64,000 nucleotides of DNA from Pseudorhodoferax sp965279475. Its GTDB lineage: Bacteria > Pseudomonadota > Gammaproteobacteria > Burkholderiales > Burkholderiaceae_C. The position numbers and the translations under genes are program-made. Location: NCBI GenBank assembly GCA_965279475.1, contig CBDIIA010000003.1, positions 558,001 through 622,000 of the forward strand. The letters run 5' to 3'. The notes beneath the pieces are model-generated. The model was not told the origin of the DNA, did no database searches, and worked only from the letters and a program-made list of their open reading frames with translations. This document shows, in pieces, positions 16,975 to 27,162 of the stretch (its first letter is position 1; every line of letters begins with the position of its first letter).

Positions 16975-17003
16975 AGCAGCCCGACCCGAGGTGAAGACAC
17001 AAC

Positions 17004-18572
<1,569 letters not shown>

Positions 18573-18574
18573 AG

Positions 18575-18690
18575 TTCCCCCCCGTTTGGCCGGCCCACTG
18601 CGTGTGGCCGTCCCATACCCCCTTAAGGGGGCAATGCCAGCGGCCCGGCGAAGCCGGTTCCGCGGCATTCTGGCGCTTGGAGCCCGGGTG
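18575..18690 (+). repeat. Dispersed ~110-bp hairpin-rich repeat, copy A
   Basis: This intergenic element between the convergent ntrC and xth genes is repeated in opposite orientation at 41058-41157. It begins with CCCCCCCGTTT, contains ACTGCGTGT, a perfect palindrome CCCCCTTAAGGGGG (18618-18631), CCAGCGG, the hairpin CCGGCGAAGCCGG and TTCTGGCG. Both copies sit between converging genes, so it may end transcription in both directions. Similar palindromic intergenic repeats occur in related Burkholderiales. Confidence 0.75.
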
Positions 18691-18708
18691 GGCTTGTGCT
18701 CTGCTCTT

Positions 18709-19482
18709 TCAGATTTCCAGAATGACAGGCGCGTGGTCGCTCGGCTTCTCCCACTTGCGGGGCACCCGGTCGATCACGCAGCTCTTCACCTGCGGCTTCA
18801 CGGCGTCGCTGACCAGGATGTGGTCGATGCGCAGGCCGCGGTTCTTCTGGTAGCCGAGCATCCGGTAGTCCCACCACGAGTAGCTCTTGGGCGGCTGCTC
18901 GAACAAACGGAAGCTGTCGGTCAGGCCCAGCGCCAGCAGCTGGCGGAAGTGCTCGCGCTCTTCGGTCGTGTGATGGATGGTCTCGCGCAGGCCTTCGGGG
19001 TCGTAGGAGTCGCGGTCTTCGGGTGTGATGTTGAAGTCGCCCAGCAGTACCAGCTGCGGGTGCGCCGCGAGTTCGTTCTTGAGGTAGGCCTGCAGCCCGC
19101 CCAGCCAGTTCATCTTGTAGGCGAACTTGTCGGAGCCCGGCTCCTGGCCGTTGACGAAGTAGCCGTTGACCACGCGGATCGGGCCGGTCGGACCCTCGAC
19201 CGTGGCGGCGATCACGCGCGCATGTTCGTCGGCAAAGCCCGCGATGTTCGTCACCACGTCGCGCACCGGCGTGCGGCTCAGGATTGCCACGCCGTTGTAG
19301 GTCTTCTGGCCGAACACCGCCGCCTGGTAGCCGACCTCCTGCAGGGCCGCCATCGGAAACTTGTCGTCGGTCATCTTCAGCTCCTGCAGGCAGAGCACGT
19401 CGACCGGGTTGGCGGCCAGCCAGGCCAGCACGTGGGCCAGCCGGGCGGTGAGGGAGTTGACGTTCCAGGTGGCGATGCGCAT
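18709..19482 (-). CDS. xth: Exodeoxyribonuclease III
   Basis: A 257-residue enzyme of the endonuclease/exonuclease/phosphatase fold, normal for Xth. It starts MRIATWNVNSL, then CLQELKM (metal-binding Glu), YNGVAILSR, GDFNITPEDRD and a C-terminal SDHAPV with the catalytic His. It repairs abasic sites and degrades 3' ends of duplex DNA. The start at 19482 is the family's normal start; an in-frame ATG at 19515 would add 11 residues. The long frame continuing upstream to 20130 is antisense to other features and is rejected. Confidence 0.93.
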   Translation of the reverse strand: MRIATWNVNSLTARLAHVLAWLAANPVDVLCLQELKMTDDKFPMAALQEVGYQAAVFGQKTYNGVAILSRTPVRDVVTNIAGFADEHARVIAATVEGPTGPIRVVNGYFVNGQEPGSDKFAYKMNWLGGLQAYLKNELAAHPQLVLLGDFNITPEDRDSYDPEGLRETIHHTTEEREHFRQLLALGLTDSFRLFEQPPKSYSWWDYRMLGYQKNRGLRIDHILVSDAVKPQVKSCVIDRVPRKWEKPSDHAPVILEI

Positions 19483-19589
19483 CGAGGCGGGGCTGGGAGA
19501 GACGTCGGCGGTCATGGGGCGGATCGGAGTGGTGGACAGCCCGTATTGTGAGGCGTGGCGCAAGCCCGCGCGACCGCGCGGCCCCGGTC

Positions 19590-20357
19590 TCAGCCCGGCT
19601 TGGCCGCCCTGCGCCGCACCTGCGCCATCGCCGCCTGGTGGCCGGGCGTGGTGGTGGCGAAGCCGAACGCATCGGCCTCGTGCGCGAGCACGCTGTCGAG
19701 CCCGTCGGCCCAGGTCTGGCGGCACAACGACTTGGTCAGCGCACGTGCTTCCCGCGGCAGCTTCAGCAGCTCGTCCGCCAGTGCGCGGCTGCTGGCCTGC
19801 AGCTGGTCGGCCGGCACCAGGCGGCGGGTCAGGCCGAGGCGCGCGGCTTCGCCGGCGCCGAGCTTGCCGCCGGTCAGCAGCAGGTCCTGCGCGATCGCGG
19901 GGCCGAGCTTGGCCTGCAGGAAGTAGCTGCTGCCGCCGTCCGGCACGATGCCGAGCCGCACGAACGGAAACGACAGCTGCGCGTCGTCGGCCATCACCAG
20001 GATGTCGGCCGACAGCGCCAGTGACGCGCCGCCGCCGACCACCGAGCCCTGCACGGCAGCGATCACTACCTTGGGCATGCGCACGATCGCCATGTGGTTC
20101 ATCTGCGCGGCCAGCACGCGGGTGCGCCATTGGCCGGGGCTGTCGGGCAGGTCGCCCAGGTCGAGCCCGCCGCAGAACGAGGGGCCTGCGGCCTGCAGCA
20201 GCACCACGTCGATCGTGTCGTCGGTGGCCACATCGCGCAGGCGTTCTTCGAGCGAGGCGCGCATCGTGGCCGACAAGGCATTGGCCTTGCCGGGCCGGTT
20301 CAGCGTGATCGTCGCCAGGGCGCCGCTTTTCTCGATCAGGGTCTCGGGTTGGTCCAT
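19590..20357 (-). CDS. Enoyl-CoA hydratase/isomerase family protein (crotonase fold)
   Basis: A 255-residue crotonase. The oxyanion-hole segment is SFCGGLDLGDL and the second is GSVVGGGASLALSAD. The two Glu residues that catalyse water addition in true enoyl-CoA hydratases are missing: the first position is Ser (GGGASLAL) and the second is Phe (SFPFVRLG). Instead the protein has IVPDGGSS, where Asp aligns with the catalytic Asp of PaaG-type isomerases. It is therefore more likely a double-bond isomerase than a hydratase. It is divergent from the acyl-CoA dehydrogenase operon and shares its promoter region with the TetR-type operator. Confidence 0.8.
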   Translation of the reverse strand: MDQPETLIEKSGALATITLNRPGKANALSATMRASLEERLRDVATDDTIDVVLLQAAGPSFCGGLDLGDLPDSPGQWRTRVLAAQMNHMAIVRMPKVVIAAVQGSVVGGGASLALSADILVMADDAQLSFPFVRLGIVPDGGSSYFLQAKLGPAIAQDLLLTGGKLGAGEAARLGLTRRLVPADQLQASSRALADELLKLPREARALTKSLCRQTWADGLDSVLAHEADAFGFATTTPGHQAAMAQVRRRAAKPG

Positions 20358-20447
20358 CGCGAACAGTCTCCGTCTGGGTTGGTCTGGTGCGCGAAGTCGG
20401 TAGTTTCCGCTATTGGCCGAACGCGCGAAGCCAGTGTATTATCAAAA

Positions 20448-20468
20448 CTATCGAACGTTAGGCAGATT
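20448..20468. promoter_or_regulatory. Candidate TetR operator, site 1
   Basis: CTATCGAACGTTAG (20448-20461) is an imperfect palindrome. ACGTTAGGCAGATT (20455-20468) is the exact reverse complement of AATCTGCCTAACGT at 28025-28038, in front of badH. It lies just after a possible -35/-10 pair, TTGGCC (20414-20419) and TATTAT (20437-20442), so a bound repressor would block transcription of the 20522 operon. Confidence 0.65.
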
Positions 20469-20521
20469 TGCGAAAAGCCTGTACGTGGAACCGCACAACG
20501 AGGCGATGGAGCGAGACAAAG

Positions 20522-21697
20522 ATGATGTTCAGTGACGACCAGCTGGCCTTGCGCGAGGCCGCGCGGCGGTTCTCGCTGGAGCGGCTTCTGCCCGACTACC
20601 AGCAACGCGAGAAGACCGGCCGGCTCGACCGCGCACTGGTGCGCGAGATGGGCGCGCTCGGCCTGATCGGGGTCGACCTGCCGCCGGAGTACGGCGGGCT
20701 GGGCGCCGACGGCGTGACCACCGGGATGCTGATCGAGCAGTTGGCCTACGGTGATTTCAATGTGAGCTACGTGCAGCTGATGGCCTCGCTGATGGGCAGC
20801 GTCATCGTGCGCAATGCATCGCCGGCGCTGGCAGCGCACTGGGTACCGCGCATCGTCAGCGGCGAGACCATCGTGGCCCTGGGCCTGACCGAGCCGCGTG
20901 GCGGCTCGGATGCGGCCAACCTGCAGATGCGCGCGCGGCGCGATGGCGATGCCTACGTGCTCAACGGCGAGAAGACCTCGATCAGCTTTGCCGACCAGGC
21001 CGATGCCGCCGTGGTCTTCGCGCGCACCGGCGACGCGGACCAGGGCGCACGCGGCGTCAGTGCGTTCTTCGTGCCGCTCGATCTGCCCGGTATCACGCGC
21101 ACCGCGTTCGACGACGTGGGCAGCCGTATCGTCGGGCGCGGTTCGCTGTTCATGGACGACGTGCGCATCCCGGCGGCCAACCTGTTCGGTGCGGAAGGCA
21201 CTGGCTTCACGCAGGTGATGCAGGGCTTCGACTACAGCCGCATCCTGATCGCGCTGCAATGCCTGGGCGCGGCCCAGGCCTCGCTCGACGAAGCCTGGGC
21301 CTATGTGAAGGACCGCGAGGCCTTCGGCGCGCCGCTGGCGCAGTACCAGGGCGTGAGTTTCCCGCTGTCCGAGGGCGAGACCATGGTTGCGGCTGCGCGC
21401 GAGCTGTGCTGGCACGGCTTGCAGTTGCGCGACGCGGGCCGTCCGCACACGGCCGAGGCGGCGATGGTCAAGTGGCTCGCGCCGAAGACCGCCTTCGACG
21501 TGATCCACCAGTGCCTGCTGAGCTTCGGCCACTACGGCTGGTCGATGGACCTGCCGCACCAGCAGCGCATGCGCGACGTGATGGGCCTGGAGATCGGCGA
21601 CGGCCCGGCACCGGTGATGAAACTGATCATCGCGCGTGAGAAGGTCGGCCGCCTCGCCGTGCAGTACGCCCGGGCCGGCGCGGCCCAGCGCGCCTGA
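20522..21697 (+). CDS. Acyl-CoA dehydrogenase, probably cyclohexanecarboxyl-CoA dehydrogenase (AliB-like)
   Basis: A 391-residue flavoprotein with the three ACAD regions: N-terminal helices with LPPEYGGLG, a middle beta-domain with GLTEPRGGSD and a C-terminal helical bundle. At the place where the usual catalytic Glu sits (the YEGT motif of medium-chain enzymes) it has Asp in LEIGDGPAPVMK. The alternative base position on helix G (FDYSRIL) also lacks Glu. An Asp base is compatible with dehydrogenases acting on alicyclic acyl-CoAs. Given badH and badI nearby, introduction of the ring double bond at C1-C2 is the most likely role. It leads a six-gene operon behind the putative TetR site. Confidence 0.72.
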   Translation: MMFSDDQLALREAARRFSLERLLPDYQQREKTGRLDRALVREMGALGLIGVDLPPEYGGLGADGVTTGMLIEQLAYGDFNVSYVQLMASLMGSVIVRNASPALAAHWVPRIVSGETIVALGLTEPRGGSDAANLQMRARRDGDAYVLNGEKTSISFADQADAAVVFARTGDADQGARGVSAFFVPLDLPGITRTAFDDVGSRIVGRGSLFMDDVRIPAANLFGAEGTGFTQVMQGFDYSRILIALQCLGAAQASLDEAWAYVKDREAFGAPLAQYQGVSFPLSEGETMVAAARELCWHGLQLRDAGRPHTAEAAMVKWLAPKTAFDVIHQCLLSFGHYGWSMDLPHQQRMRDVMGLEIGDGPAPVMKLIIAREKVGRLAVQYARAGAAQRA

Positions 21698-21739
21698 GCC
21701 CGCATCCACCTGCCCTGTGCTCCAGAACAGAAAGACCCC

Positions 21740-22510
21740 ATGACCGTCAGCATGACCATCGAAGCCGGCGTGGCCACCCTCACGATCGACCAGCCCGAGC
21801 GCCTGAACGCGCTGAGCCAGCCGATGAAGGAGACGCTGCTGGCTTCGCTGCAGCAGTGCGGCCGCGACGATGCGGTGCGGGCCGTCGTGCTGCGCGGCAC
21901 CGACAAGGCCTTCTGTTCGGGCGCCGACGTCGGCAGCATGTCCGAGCCCAGCATCCCCGGCGGGCGGCAGCGGCTGCTGCTGGCGCACGCGATCATCAAG
22001 GCCATCATGCATCTCGAGAAGCCGGTGATCGCGGCGGTCGGCGGTGTGGCGGTCGGCATCGGCTGGAGCCTGGCACTGGCCTCCGATTTCATCCTGGCCT
22101 CGCCCGCCGCGAAGTTCGGCCAGGTGTTCAAGAAGATCGGCCTGGCGCCTGACGGTGCCTCGGTCTACCTGCTGACGCAGTACGTGGGCGTGCTGCGGGC
22201 CAAGGAGCTGGCGCTGACCGCCCGGCTGGTCGGCGGCGAAGAGGCCGACCGCCTGGGCCTGGTGACCGAGCTGGTGGCACACGACAGCCTGCACGCCCGT
22301 GCAGATGCGCTGGCGCGTGAGCTGGCCGCGTCGGCGCCGCTGGCCATGGGCATGACCAAGCGACTGTTCCTCGCCACCGGCGGCTGCGACCTCGACCAGT
22401 TCCTCGAAGTCGAGTCGCACGTGCAGAACCAGCTGATCCAGACGCGTGACCACGCCGAGGGCGTCGACGCGTTCCTGACCAAACGCAAGCCCTCGTTCGA
22501 AGGGCGTTAG
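21740..22510 (+). CDS. Enoyl-CoA hydratase/isomerase family protein, PaaG-like
   Basis: A 256-residue crotonase. It has the oxyanion motifs AFCSGADVGSMS and GVAVGIGWSLALASD, but the hydratase Glu positions are Ser (GIGWSLAL) and Lys (QVFKKIG). GLAPDGASVYLL carries an Asp where PaaG-type isomerases have theirs. It thus resembles 1,2-epoxyphenylacetyl-CoA isomerase (PaaG) more than the BadK hydratase expected in a cyclohexanecarboxylate pathway. It probably shifts a double bond or handles an unusual ring intermediate. It follows the AliB-like gene by 42 bases and precedes the binding-protein gene by 39. Confidence 0.78.
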   Translation: MTVSMTIEAGVATLTIDQPERLNALSQPMKETLLASLQQCGRDDAVRAVVLRGTDKAFCSGADVGSMSEPSIPGGRQRLLLAHAIIKAIMHLEKPVIAAVGGVAVGIGWSLALASDFILASPAAKFGQVFKKIGLAPDGASVYLLTQYVGVLRAKELALTARLVGGEEADRLGLVTELVAHDSLHARADALARELAASAPLAMGMTKRLFLATGGCDLDQFLEVESHVQNQLIQTRDHAEGVDAFLTKRKPSFEGR

Positions 22511-22549
22511 CCGCAACCGCCCATTGCATCGACAACAAAGGAGACAGAC

Positions 22550-23527
22550 ATGCGCATCGTTCACCACATCCTCGCCGCCGGGTCGTTGATCGGGCTGGCG
22601 GCCTTCAGCAGCCTGGCCGCGCACGCGCAGGACTACCCGACGCGGCCGATCCGCTTCATTGCGCCGATCCCGGCCGGCGGCAGCACCGAGGTGCTGGCGC
22701 GCGACGTCGCCCAGCGGCTCAGCGAACGCTGGGGCCAGCCGGTTGTCGTCGAGAACAGGCCCGGCGGTGCGGGCAGCATCGGCTCGGCCGTGGTCGCGTC
22801 CGCGCCGCCGGACGGCTACACGATCCTGCTGGTCAACTCCAGCCATTCGATCAACCCGCACGTCTACAAGAGCCTGCCGTTCGATGCGCTGAAAGACTTC
22901 ACGCCGGTCTCGCTGATGACCGACCTGCCGATGGGCGTGTTCGTCAACCCGTCGGTGCCGGCGAAGAACCTGGCCGAGCTGATCGCGCTGATCAAGGCCA
23001 AGCCCGAAGCCTACAGCTTCGCCTCGTCGGGCAACGGCGGCGCCGGCCATCTGACCGGCCAGATGTTCCTGCAGCAGACCGGCACCAGGATGGTCCACGT
23101 GCCCTACCGCGGCAGCGCGCTGGCGGTGAACGACGTGGTGGCCGGCCAGGTGCCGGTGCTGTTCGCCGACGTGCCGGTGGGCGCGCCGTACGCGAAGAGC
23201 GGCACGCTGCGTGCGCTGGGCGTGACCTCGGCCAAACGCGTGCCCTCGCTGCCCGACACACCGACCTTCGAGGAGGCCGGCGTCAAGGGCATGGACCTGT
23301 CGATCTGGATCGGCGTGCTGGCCCCGACCAACATGCCGCCGGCCATCACGAAGAAGCTCAGCGACACGATCGCATCCATCCTGAAGGAGCCGGCGATGGT
23401 CGAGCGTGTGCGCGGGCGCGGCTTCAACATCGTGGCCAGCACGCCCGAGGAGTTCGCCGCCGTCATCCGCAAGGACTACGACCGCTTCGGCGAGGTGGTG
23501 CGCGCGGCCGGCGTGAAAGCGGAGTAG
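22550..23527 (+). CDS. Bug/TctC-type periplasmic substrate-binding protein
   Basis: A 325-residue exported protein with a signal peptide (residues 1-26, ending AAHAQD). It then shows the Bug-family opening YPTRPIRFIAPIPAGGSTEVLARDVAQRL, the VVENRPGGAGSIG loop, and GGAGHLTGQMF. These proteins bind carboxylates for tripartite tricarboxylate transporters. No TctA or TctB membrane gene is in the window, which is common for the many orphan Bug proteins of Burkholderiales. Its place in the operon suggests it captures the carboxylic acid that the cluster degrades. A strong AAAGGAGA ribosome site precedes it. Confidence 0.88.
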   Translation: MRIVHHILAAGSLIGLAAFSSLAAHAQDYPTRPIRFIAPIPAGGSTEVLARDVAQRLSERWGQPVVVENRPGGAGSIGSAVVASAPPDGYTILLVNSSHSINPHVYKSLPFDALKDFTPVSLMTDLPMGVFVNPSVPAKNLAELIALIKAKPEAYSFASSGNGGAGHLTGQMFLQQTGTRMVHVPYRGSALAVNDVVAGQVPVLFADVPVGAPYAKSGTLRALGVTSAKRVPSLPDTPTFEEAGVKGMDLSIWIGVLAPTNMPPAITKKLSDTIASILKEPAMVERVRGRGFNIVASTPEEFAAVIRKDYDRFGEVVRAAGVKAE

Positions 23528-23532
23528 CCGCC

Positions 23533-24711
23533 ATGCAGCCCCAGGTGTCCGACGAAGAACTCGAGGAGTTCCGGGCGACGGTGCGCAAGTTCGCCACCAG
23601 TGCCCTGGCGGCCAAGGCCGCGCATTGGGACGAAGAGGAAGTGTTCCCGGCCGAGAACCGCGCGCTGCTGGCCGAACTGGGGTATCTGGGCTTGGTGATT
23701 CCCGAGGAGTACGGCGGCGCGGGGGCGAGCATCGCCCATGCATCGGTGTTCCTGGAGGAAATCGCGCGGGTGTGCTTCAACACCGGCCTCATCTGCCAGC
23801 TGGCCCTGAACGGGCCGTCGCGGGCGATCGAGATCCTCGGCAACGCCGAGCAGAAGGCGCGCTGGCTGCCCGGCTGCGTCAGCGGCGAGACCATGTTCGG
23901 CATTGGCATCAGCGAGCCCGGCGCGGGCTCGGCCGTGACCGATCTGTCGACCACGGCGGTGGACGACGGCGACGCCTACATCGTCAGCGGGCAGAAGGCT
24001 TTCTGCACCGGAGGCGCGCAGGCCACGCACGTGCTGGTGTTCGCGCGCTTCGGCAAGACCGTGGGCGCCAAGGGCATCGGCGCGCTGGTCATCGAGAAGG
24101 GGACGCCGGGGTTCGAGATCGGCCACCCGGCACCCAAGATGGGCGGGCGCGGCGTTGGCGAGGTCGAGCTGTTCTTCGACCGTTGCCGGGTGCCCAAGTC
24201 CGACGTGCTGGTGCACGGCGACCCCGATTCGACGAAGAGCTTCCGGCTGCTGATGAATTCGTTCGGGCCCGAGCGCGTGGGTAATGCGGCGATGTGCCTG
24301 GGCGTGGCGCAGGCGGCGTTCGAGCTGGCGGTGTCTTATTCGAGCGAGCGCACGCAGTTCGGCCGGCCGATCTGCGAGTTCCAGGGTATCCAGTGGAAGA
24401 TCGCCGACATGGCGACGCAGATCCACGCGGCGCGGCTGATGATCCGGCAGGCCGCCACGCACCTGGAAGGCGGCTTTCCCAGGCCGCTGGACGCGACCAT
24501 GGCCAAGCTCTATGCGAACGAGATGGTGCAGCGCGTGACCAACGAGGCGCTGCAGATCCACGGCCACTATGGCTACACCCGCGAATTCCCGCTCGAGCGC
24601 ATGGTGCGCGACGCGCGCGGCTTCGCACTCGGCGGCGGCACGGTCGAGATCCTGCGCAACACCGTGGCCTCGCTGGTCTACGGGCGCAGCTTCGACCAGC
24701 GGCGCAGCTGA
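23533..24711 (+). CDS. Acyl-CoA dehydrogenase
   Basis: A 392-residue ACAD with GLVIPEEYGGAG, the flavin/substrate region GIGISEPGAGSAVTD, and the C-terminal YGYTREFPLERMVRDAR. The medium-chain-type Glu position is Gly (FALGGGTVEILRN), but a Glu is present at the alternative long-chain/isovaleryl position on helix G (SFGPERVGNA), so it should be active. The substrate may be a branched or dicarboxylic acyl-CoA, such as the pimelyl-CoA made after ring opening. It starts five bases after the TctC gene stop. Confidence 0.85.
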   Translation: MQPQVSDEELEEFRATVRKFATSALAAKAAHWDEEEVFPAENRALLAELGYLGLVIPEEYGGAGASIAHASVFLEEIARVCFNTGLICQLALNGPSRAIEILGNAEQKARWLPGCVSGETMFGIGISEPGAGSAVTDLSTTAVDDGDAYIVSGQKAFCTGGAQATHVLVFARFGKTVGAKGIGALVIEKGTPGFEIGHPAPKMGGRGVGEVELFFDRCRVPKSDVLVHGDPDSTKSFRLLMNSFGPERVGNAAMCLGVAQAAFELAVSYSSERTQFGRPICEFQGIQWKIADMATQIHAARLMIRQAATHLEGGFPRPLDATMAKLYANEMVQRVTNEALQIHGHYGYTREFPLERMVRDARGFALGGGTVEILRNTVASLVYGRSFDQRRS

Positions 24712-24737
24712 ACCTTCACCGTCAACAAGGACCGTCC

Positions 24738-25889
24738 ATGGATTTCGAATTCAGCGAAGAGCAGCGCATGCTGTGCGACAGCGTGCGCAAGATGCTCGAC
24801 CAGGTGGCCACGCCCGAATACGTACGTGCCACCGACCGCGAGGGCCGCTACCCCTACGAGGTGTACGACGGCTTCGTCCAGCTCGGCCTGGTCGCGATGG
24901 CGTTTCCGGAGGCCTATGGCGGCCTGGGCGGCGGCATCATGGACTTCGTCGCCGTGTCAGAGGAGATCGGCCGCACCAGCTACGACTACCTGGGCGGCTA
25001 CGGGACCAGCGTGTTCAACGGCATGAACCTGCTGCACAACGCCAGCGAGGCGCACAAGCGGCACTTCATCCCCAAGCTGATCGACGGCTCGATCCGGATG
25101 TCGATCGCGATGACCGAGCCCGGTGCGGGCTCCGACGCCGGCGCGATGCGCACCACCGCGCGGCGCGATGGCGACCATTGGGTCATCAACGGGCAGAAGG
25201 TGTTCTCCACCGGCTCGGGCGCGCGCAACTGCGTGATCTCGCTGTACGCGAAGACCGACACCAGCGTGCCCTACAAGCAGGGCATCTCGCTGTTCCTGGT
25301 CGACAACGACACGCCGGGCATGGAGCTGCGCAAGCTCGACACGCTGGGCCGCCGCTCGATCGGCACCTACGAGATCTTCTTCGACAACGTGCGCATCCCA
25401 GCCGACCGACTGGTCGGCGAGGTCAACCGCGGCTGGGGCTACATGCTGTCGGGCCTGCAGCTCGAACGGATGATGACGACGGCGGGTTATTGCGGCGCTG
25501 CGCAGTCGGCGGTCGACCTGGCGCTGCAGTACGCCAAGGAGCGCAAGCAGTTCGGCCAGCCGATCGGCGACTTCCAGGCCATCGCCCACATGCTGGCGGA
25601 CATGCAGGCCGAGGTCGAGGCCGCGCGCATGCTGATGCTGAAGGCCGCTTGGCAGATGCACACCGGCCGCGACGCGCTGAAGACGCTGTCGATGGCGAAG
25701 CTGCTGGCGTCCGAGTCGTACGTCAAGGCGGCCAACAACGGCATGCAGATCATGGGCGGCTACGGCTACATCATGGAGTACGACATGCAGCGGCACTTCC
25801 GCGATGCGCGCTCGACCACCATCGCGGCCGGCACCTCGCAGATGCAGCGCAACCTGATCGCGCGCCAGATGGGCCTGAGCCCGCGTTGA
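24738..25889 (+). CDS. Acyl-CoA dehydrogenase
   Basis: A 383-residue ACAD. It has FPEAYGGLGGG, AMTEPGAGSDAGAM, the FDNVRIPADRLVGE hinge, and YGYIMEYDMQRHFRDAR. The Glu of medium-chain enzymes is Ala (TIAAGTSQMQRN), and the likely base is Glu in GLQLERMM on helix G, as in isovaleryl- and long-chain-type enzymes. With the preceding ACAD it could form a heteromeric pair like PimC/PimD for pimelyl-CoA, or act on different intermediates. The ATG at 24738 follows AAGGAC by six bases. Confidence 0.85.
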   Translation: MDFEFSEEQRMLCDSVRKMLDQVATPEYVRATDREGRYPYEVYDGFVQLGLVAMAFPEAYGGLGGGIMDFVAVSEEIGRTSYDYLGGYGTSVFNGMNLLHNASEAHKRHFIPKLIDGSIRMSIAMTEPGAGSDAGAMRTTARRDGDHWVINGQKVFSTGSGARNCVISLYAKTDTSVPYKQGISLFLVDNDTPGMELRKLDTLGRRSIGTYEIFFDNVRIPADRLVGEVNRGWGYMLSGLQLERMMTTAGYCGAAQSAVDLALQYAKERKQFGQPIGDFQAIAHMLADMQAEVEAARMLMLKAAWQMHTGRDALKTLSMAKLLASESYVKAANNGMQIMGGYGYIMEYDMQRHFRDARSTTIAAGTSQMQRNLIARQMGLSPR

Positions 25890-25917
25890 CCACACGACCC
25901 GCAACAAGGAGCCCAGC

Positions 25918-27141
25918 GTGGCAGGAGCTTTAACAGGTGTATTCGTTCTCGATCTGACGCGCATCCTCGCGGGGCCGTGGTGCACGCAGATGCTGGCCGA
26001 CCTCGGGGCCGACGTGGTCAAGGTCGAACGCCCGATGGCCGGTGACGACACCCGGCACTGGGGGCCGCCCTGGCTGCCCGAGGATGCGCCGGGCGAGCGC
26101 AGCGACTCCACCTACTACACCGCGGCCAACCGCAACAAGAAGTCGATCTGCGTCGACATCGCGTCGAAGGACGGCCAGGCGCTGGTGCGCGAACTCGCGC
26201 TGCGCGCCGATGTGCTGGTCGAGAACTACAAGGTCGGCGACCTGGAGCGTTACGGCCTGGGCTACGAGGCCCTGCGCGCGCTCAATCCGCGCCTGGTGTA
26301 CTGCTCGATCACCGGCTACGGCCAGGATGGCCCGTACGCGCAGCGGCCCGGCTACGACTTCGTGTTCCAGGGCGAGGGCGGCCTGATGAGCGTCACCGGC
26401 GAGAGCGACGACCGGCCCGGCGGCGGGCCGCAGAAGGTCGGCGTCGCCGTGACCGACCTGATGACCGGCATGTACGCGAGCATCGCCATCCTCGCGGCGC
26501 TGAACCACCGGCACACCTCGCAGCAGGGGCAGTACATCGACCTGGCGCTGCTCGACTGCATCACCGCGATGGGCGCGAACCATGCTGCCACGCACCTTCT
26601 GACCGGCAACGTGCCACGCCGCTACGGCAATGCGCATGCGGTGATGGTGCCCTACCAGGTGTTCCGCACGGCCGACGGCTACATCATCGTGGCGGCCGGC
26701 AACGACGGGCAGTGGCAGCGCTTCTGCAGCGCGATCGAGCGGCCCGACCTGGCCGCGGATGCGCGCTACGCCACCGCACCCGGCCGCATCACGCACCGCC
26801 AGCAGCTGATTCCCGAGATGGAGCAGACGGTGCTGCAGAAGCCATCGGCCTATTGGCTCGACCGGCTGAGCGCGCACGATGTGCCGAACGGCCGCATCAA
26901 CGACTACCGGCAGGTGTTCGACCACCCGCAGATCCGGCACCGCGGCATGCGCGTCGACATCGACGACGGCCGGGGGGGCAGCACCGCCGTGGTCGGCAAT
27001 CCGATCAAGTTCTCGGAGACGCCGATCGAATACCGCGCGCCGCCGCCGCGGCTGGGCCAGCACACCCGCGACGTGCTGGCCGAAGTGCTGGGCAAGACGC
27101 CGCAGGAAATCGACGCCTTGAAAGACAAGGGCGCGATCTGA
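25918..27141 (+). CDS. CaiB/BaiF family CoA-transferase
   Basis: A 407-residue family III CoA-transferase. It shows the opening FVLDLTRILAGPWCTQMLADLGADVVKVE, the loop YNRNKKSI-like segment (TAANRNKKSICVD), ENYKVGDLERYGLGYE, and GYGQDGPYAQRPGYD, whose Asp (~147) lies about where the CoA-linked Asp is expected. It moves CoA between carboxylic acids. Since no CoA ligase is present, it probably activates the free acid from another acyl-CoA, such as succinyl-CoA or a pathway product. The start is GTG with AAGGAG seven bases upstream. It is the last gene of the first catabolic operon. Confidence 0.88.
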   Translation: MAGALTGVFVLDLTRILAGPWCTQMLADLGADVVKVERPMAGDDTRHWGPPWLPEDAPGERSDSTYYTAANRNKKSICVDIASKDGQALVRELALRADVLVENYKVGDLERYGLGYEALRALNPRLVYCSITGYGQDGPYAQRPGYDFVFQGEGGLMSVTGESDDRPGGGPQKVGVAVTDLMTGMYASIAILAALNHRHTSQQGQYIDLALLDCITAMGANHAATHLLTGNVPRRYGNAHAVMVPYQVFRTADGYIIVAAGNDGQWQRFCSAIERPDLAADARYATAPGRITHRQQLIPEMEQTVLQKPSAYWLDRLSAHDVPNGRINDYRQVFDHPQIRHRGMRVDIDDGRGGSTAVVGNPIKFSETPIEYRAPPPRLGQHTRDVLAEVLGKTPQEIDALKDKGAI

Positions 27142-27162
27142 TCCGTGGACCGCTGCAGGCGG

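Noticed and set aside
20336..23743. A 1,135-codon open frame on the minus strand
   Set aside because: It is antisense to the AliB-like, PaaG-like and TctC genes, which show clear domains and ribosome sites. Long antisense frames are expected in such GC-rich DNA.
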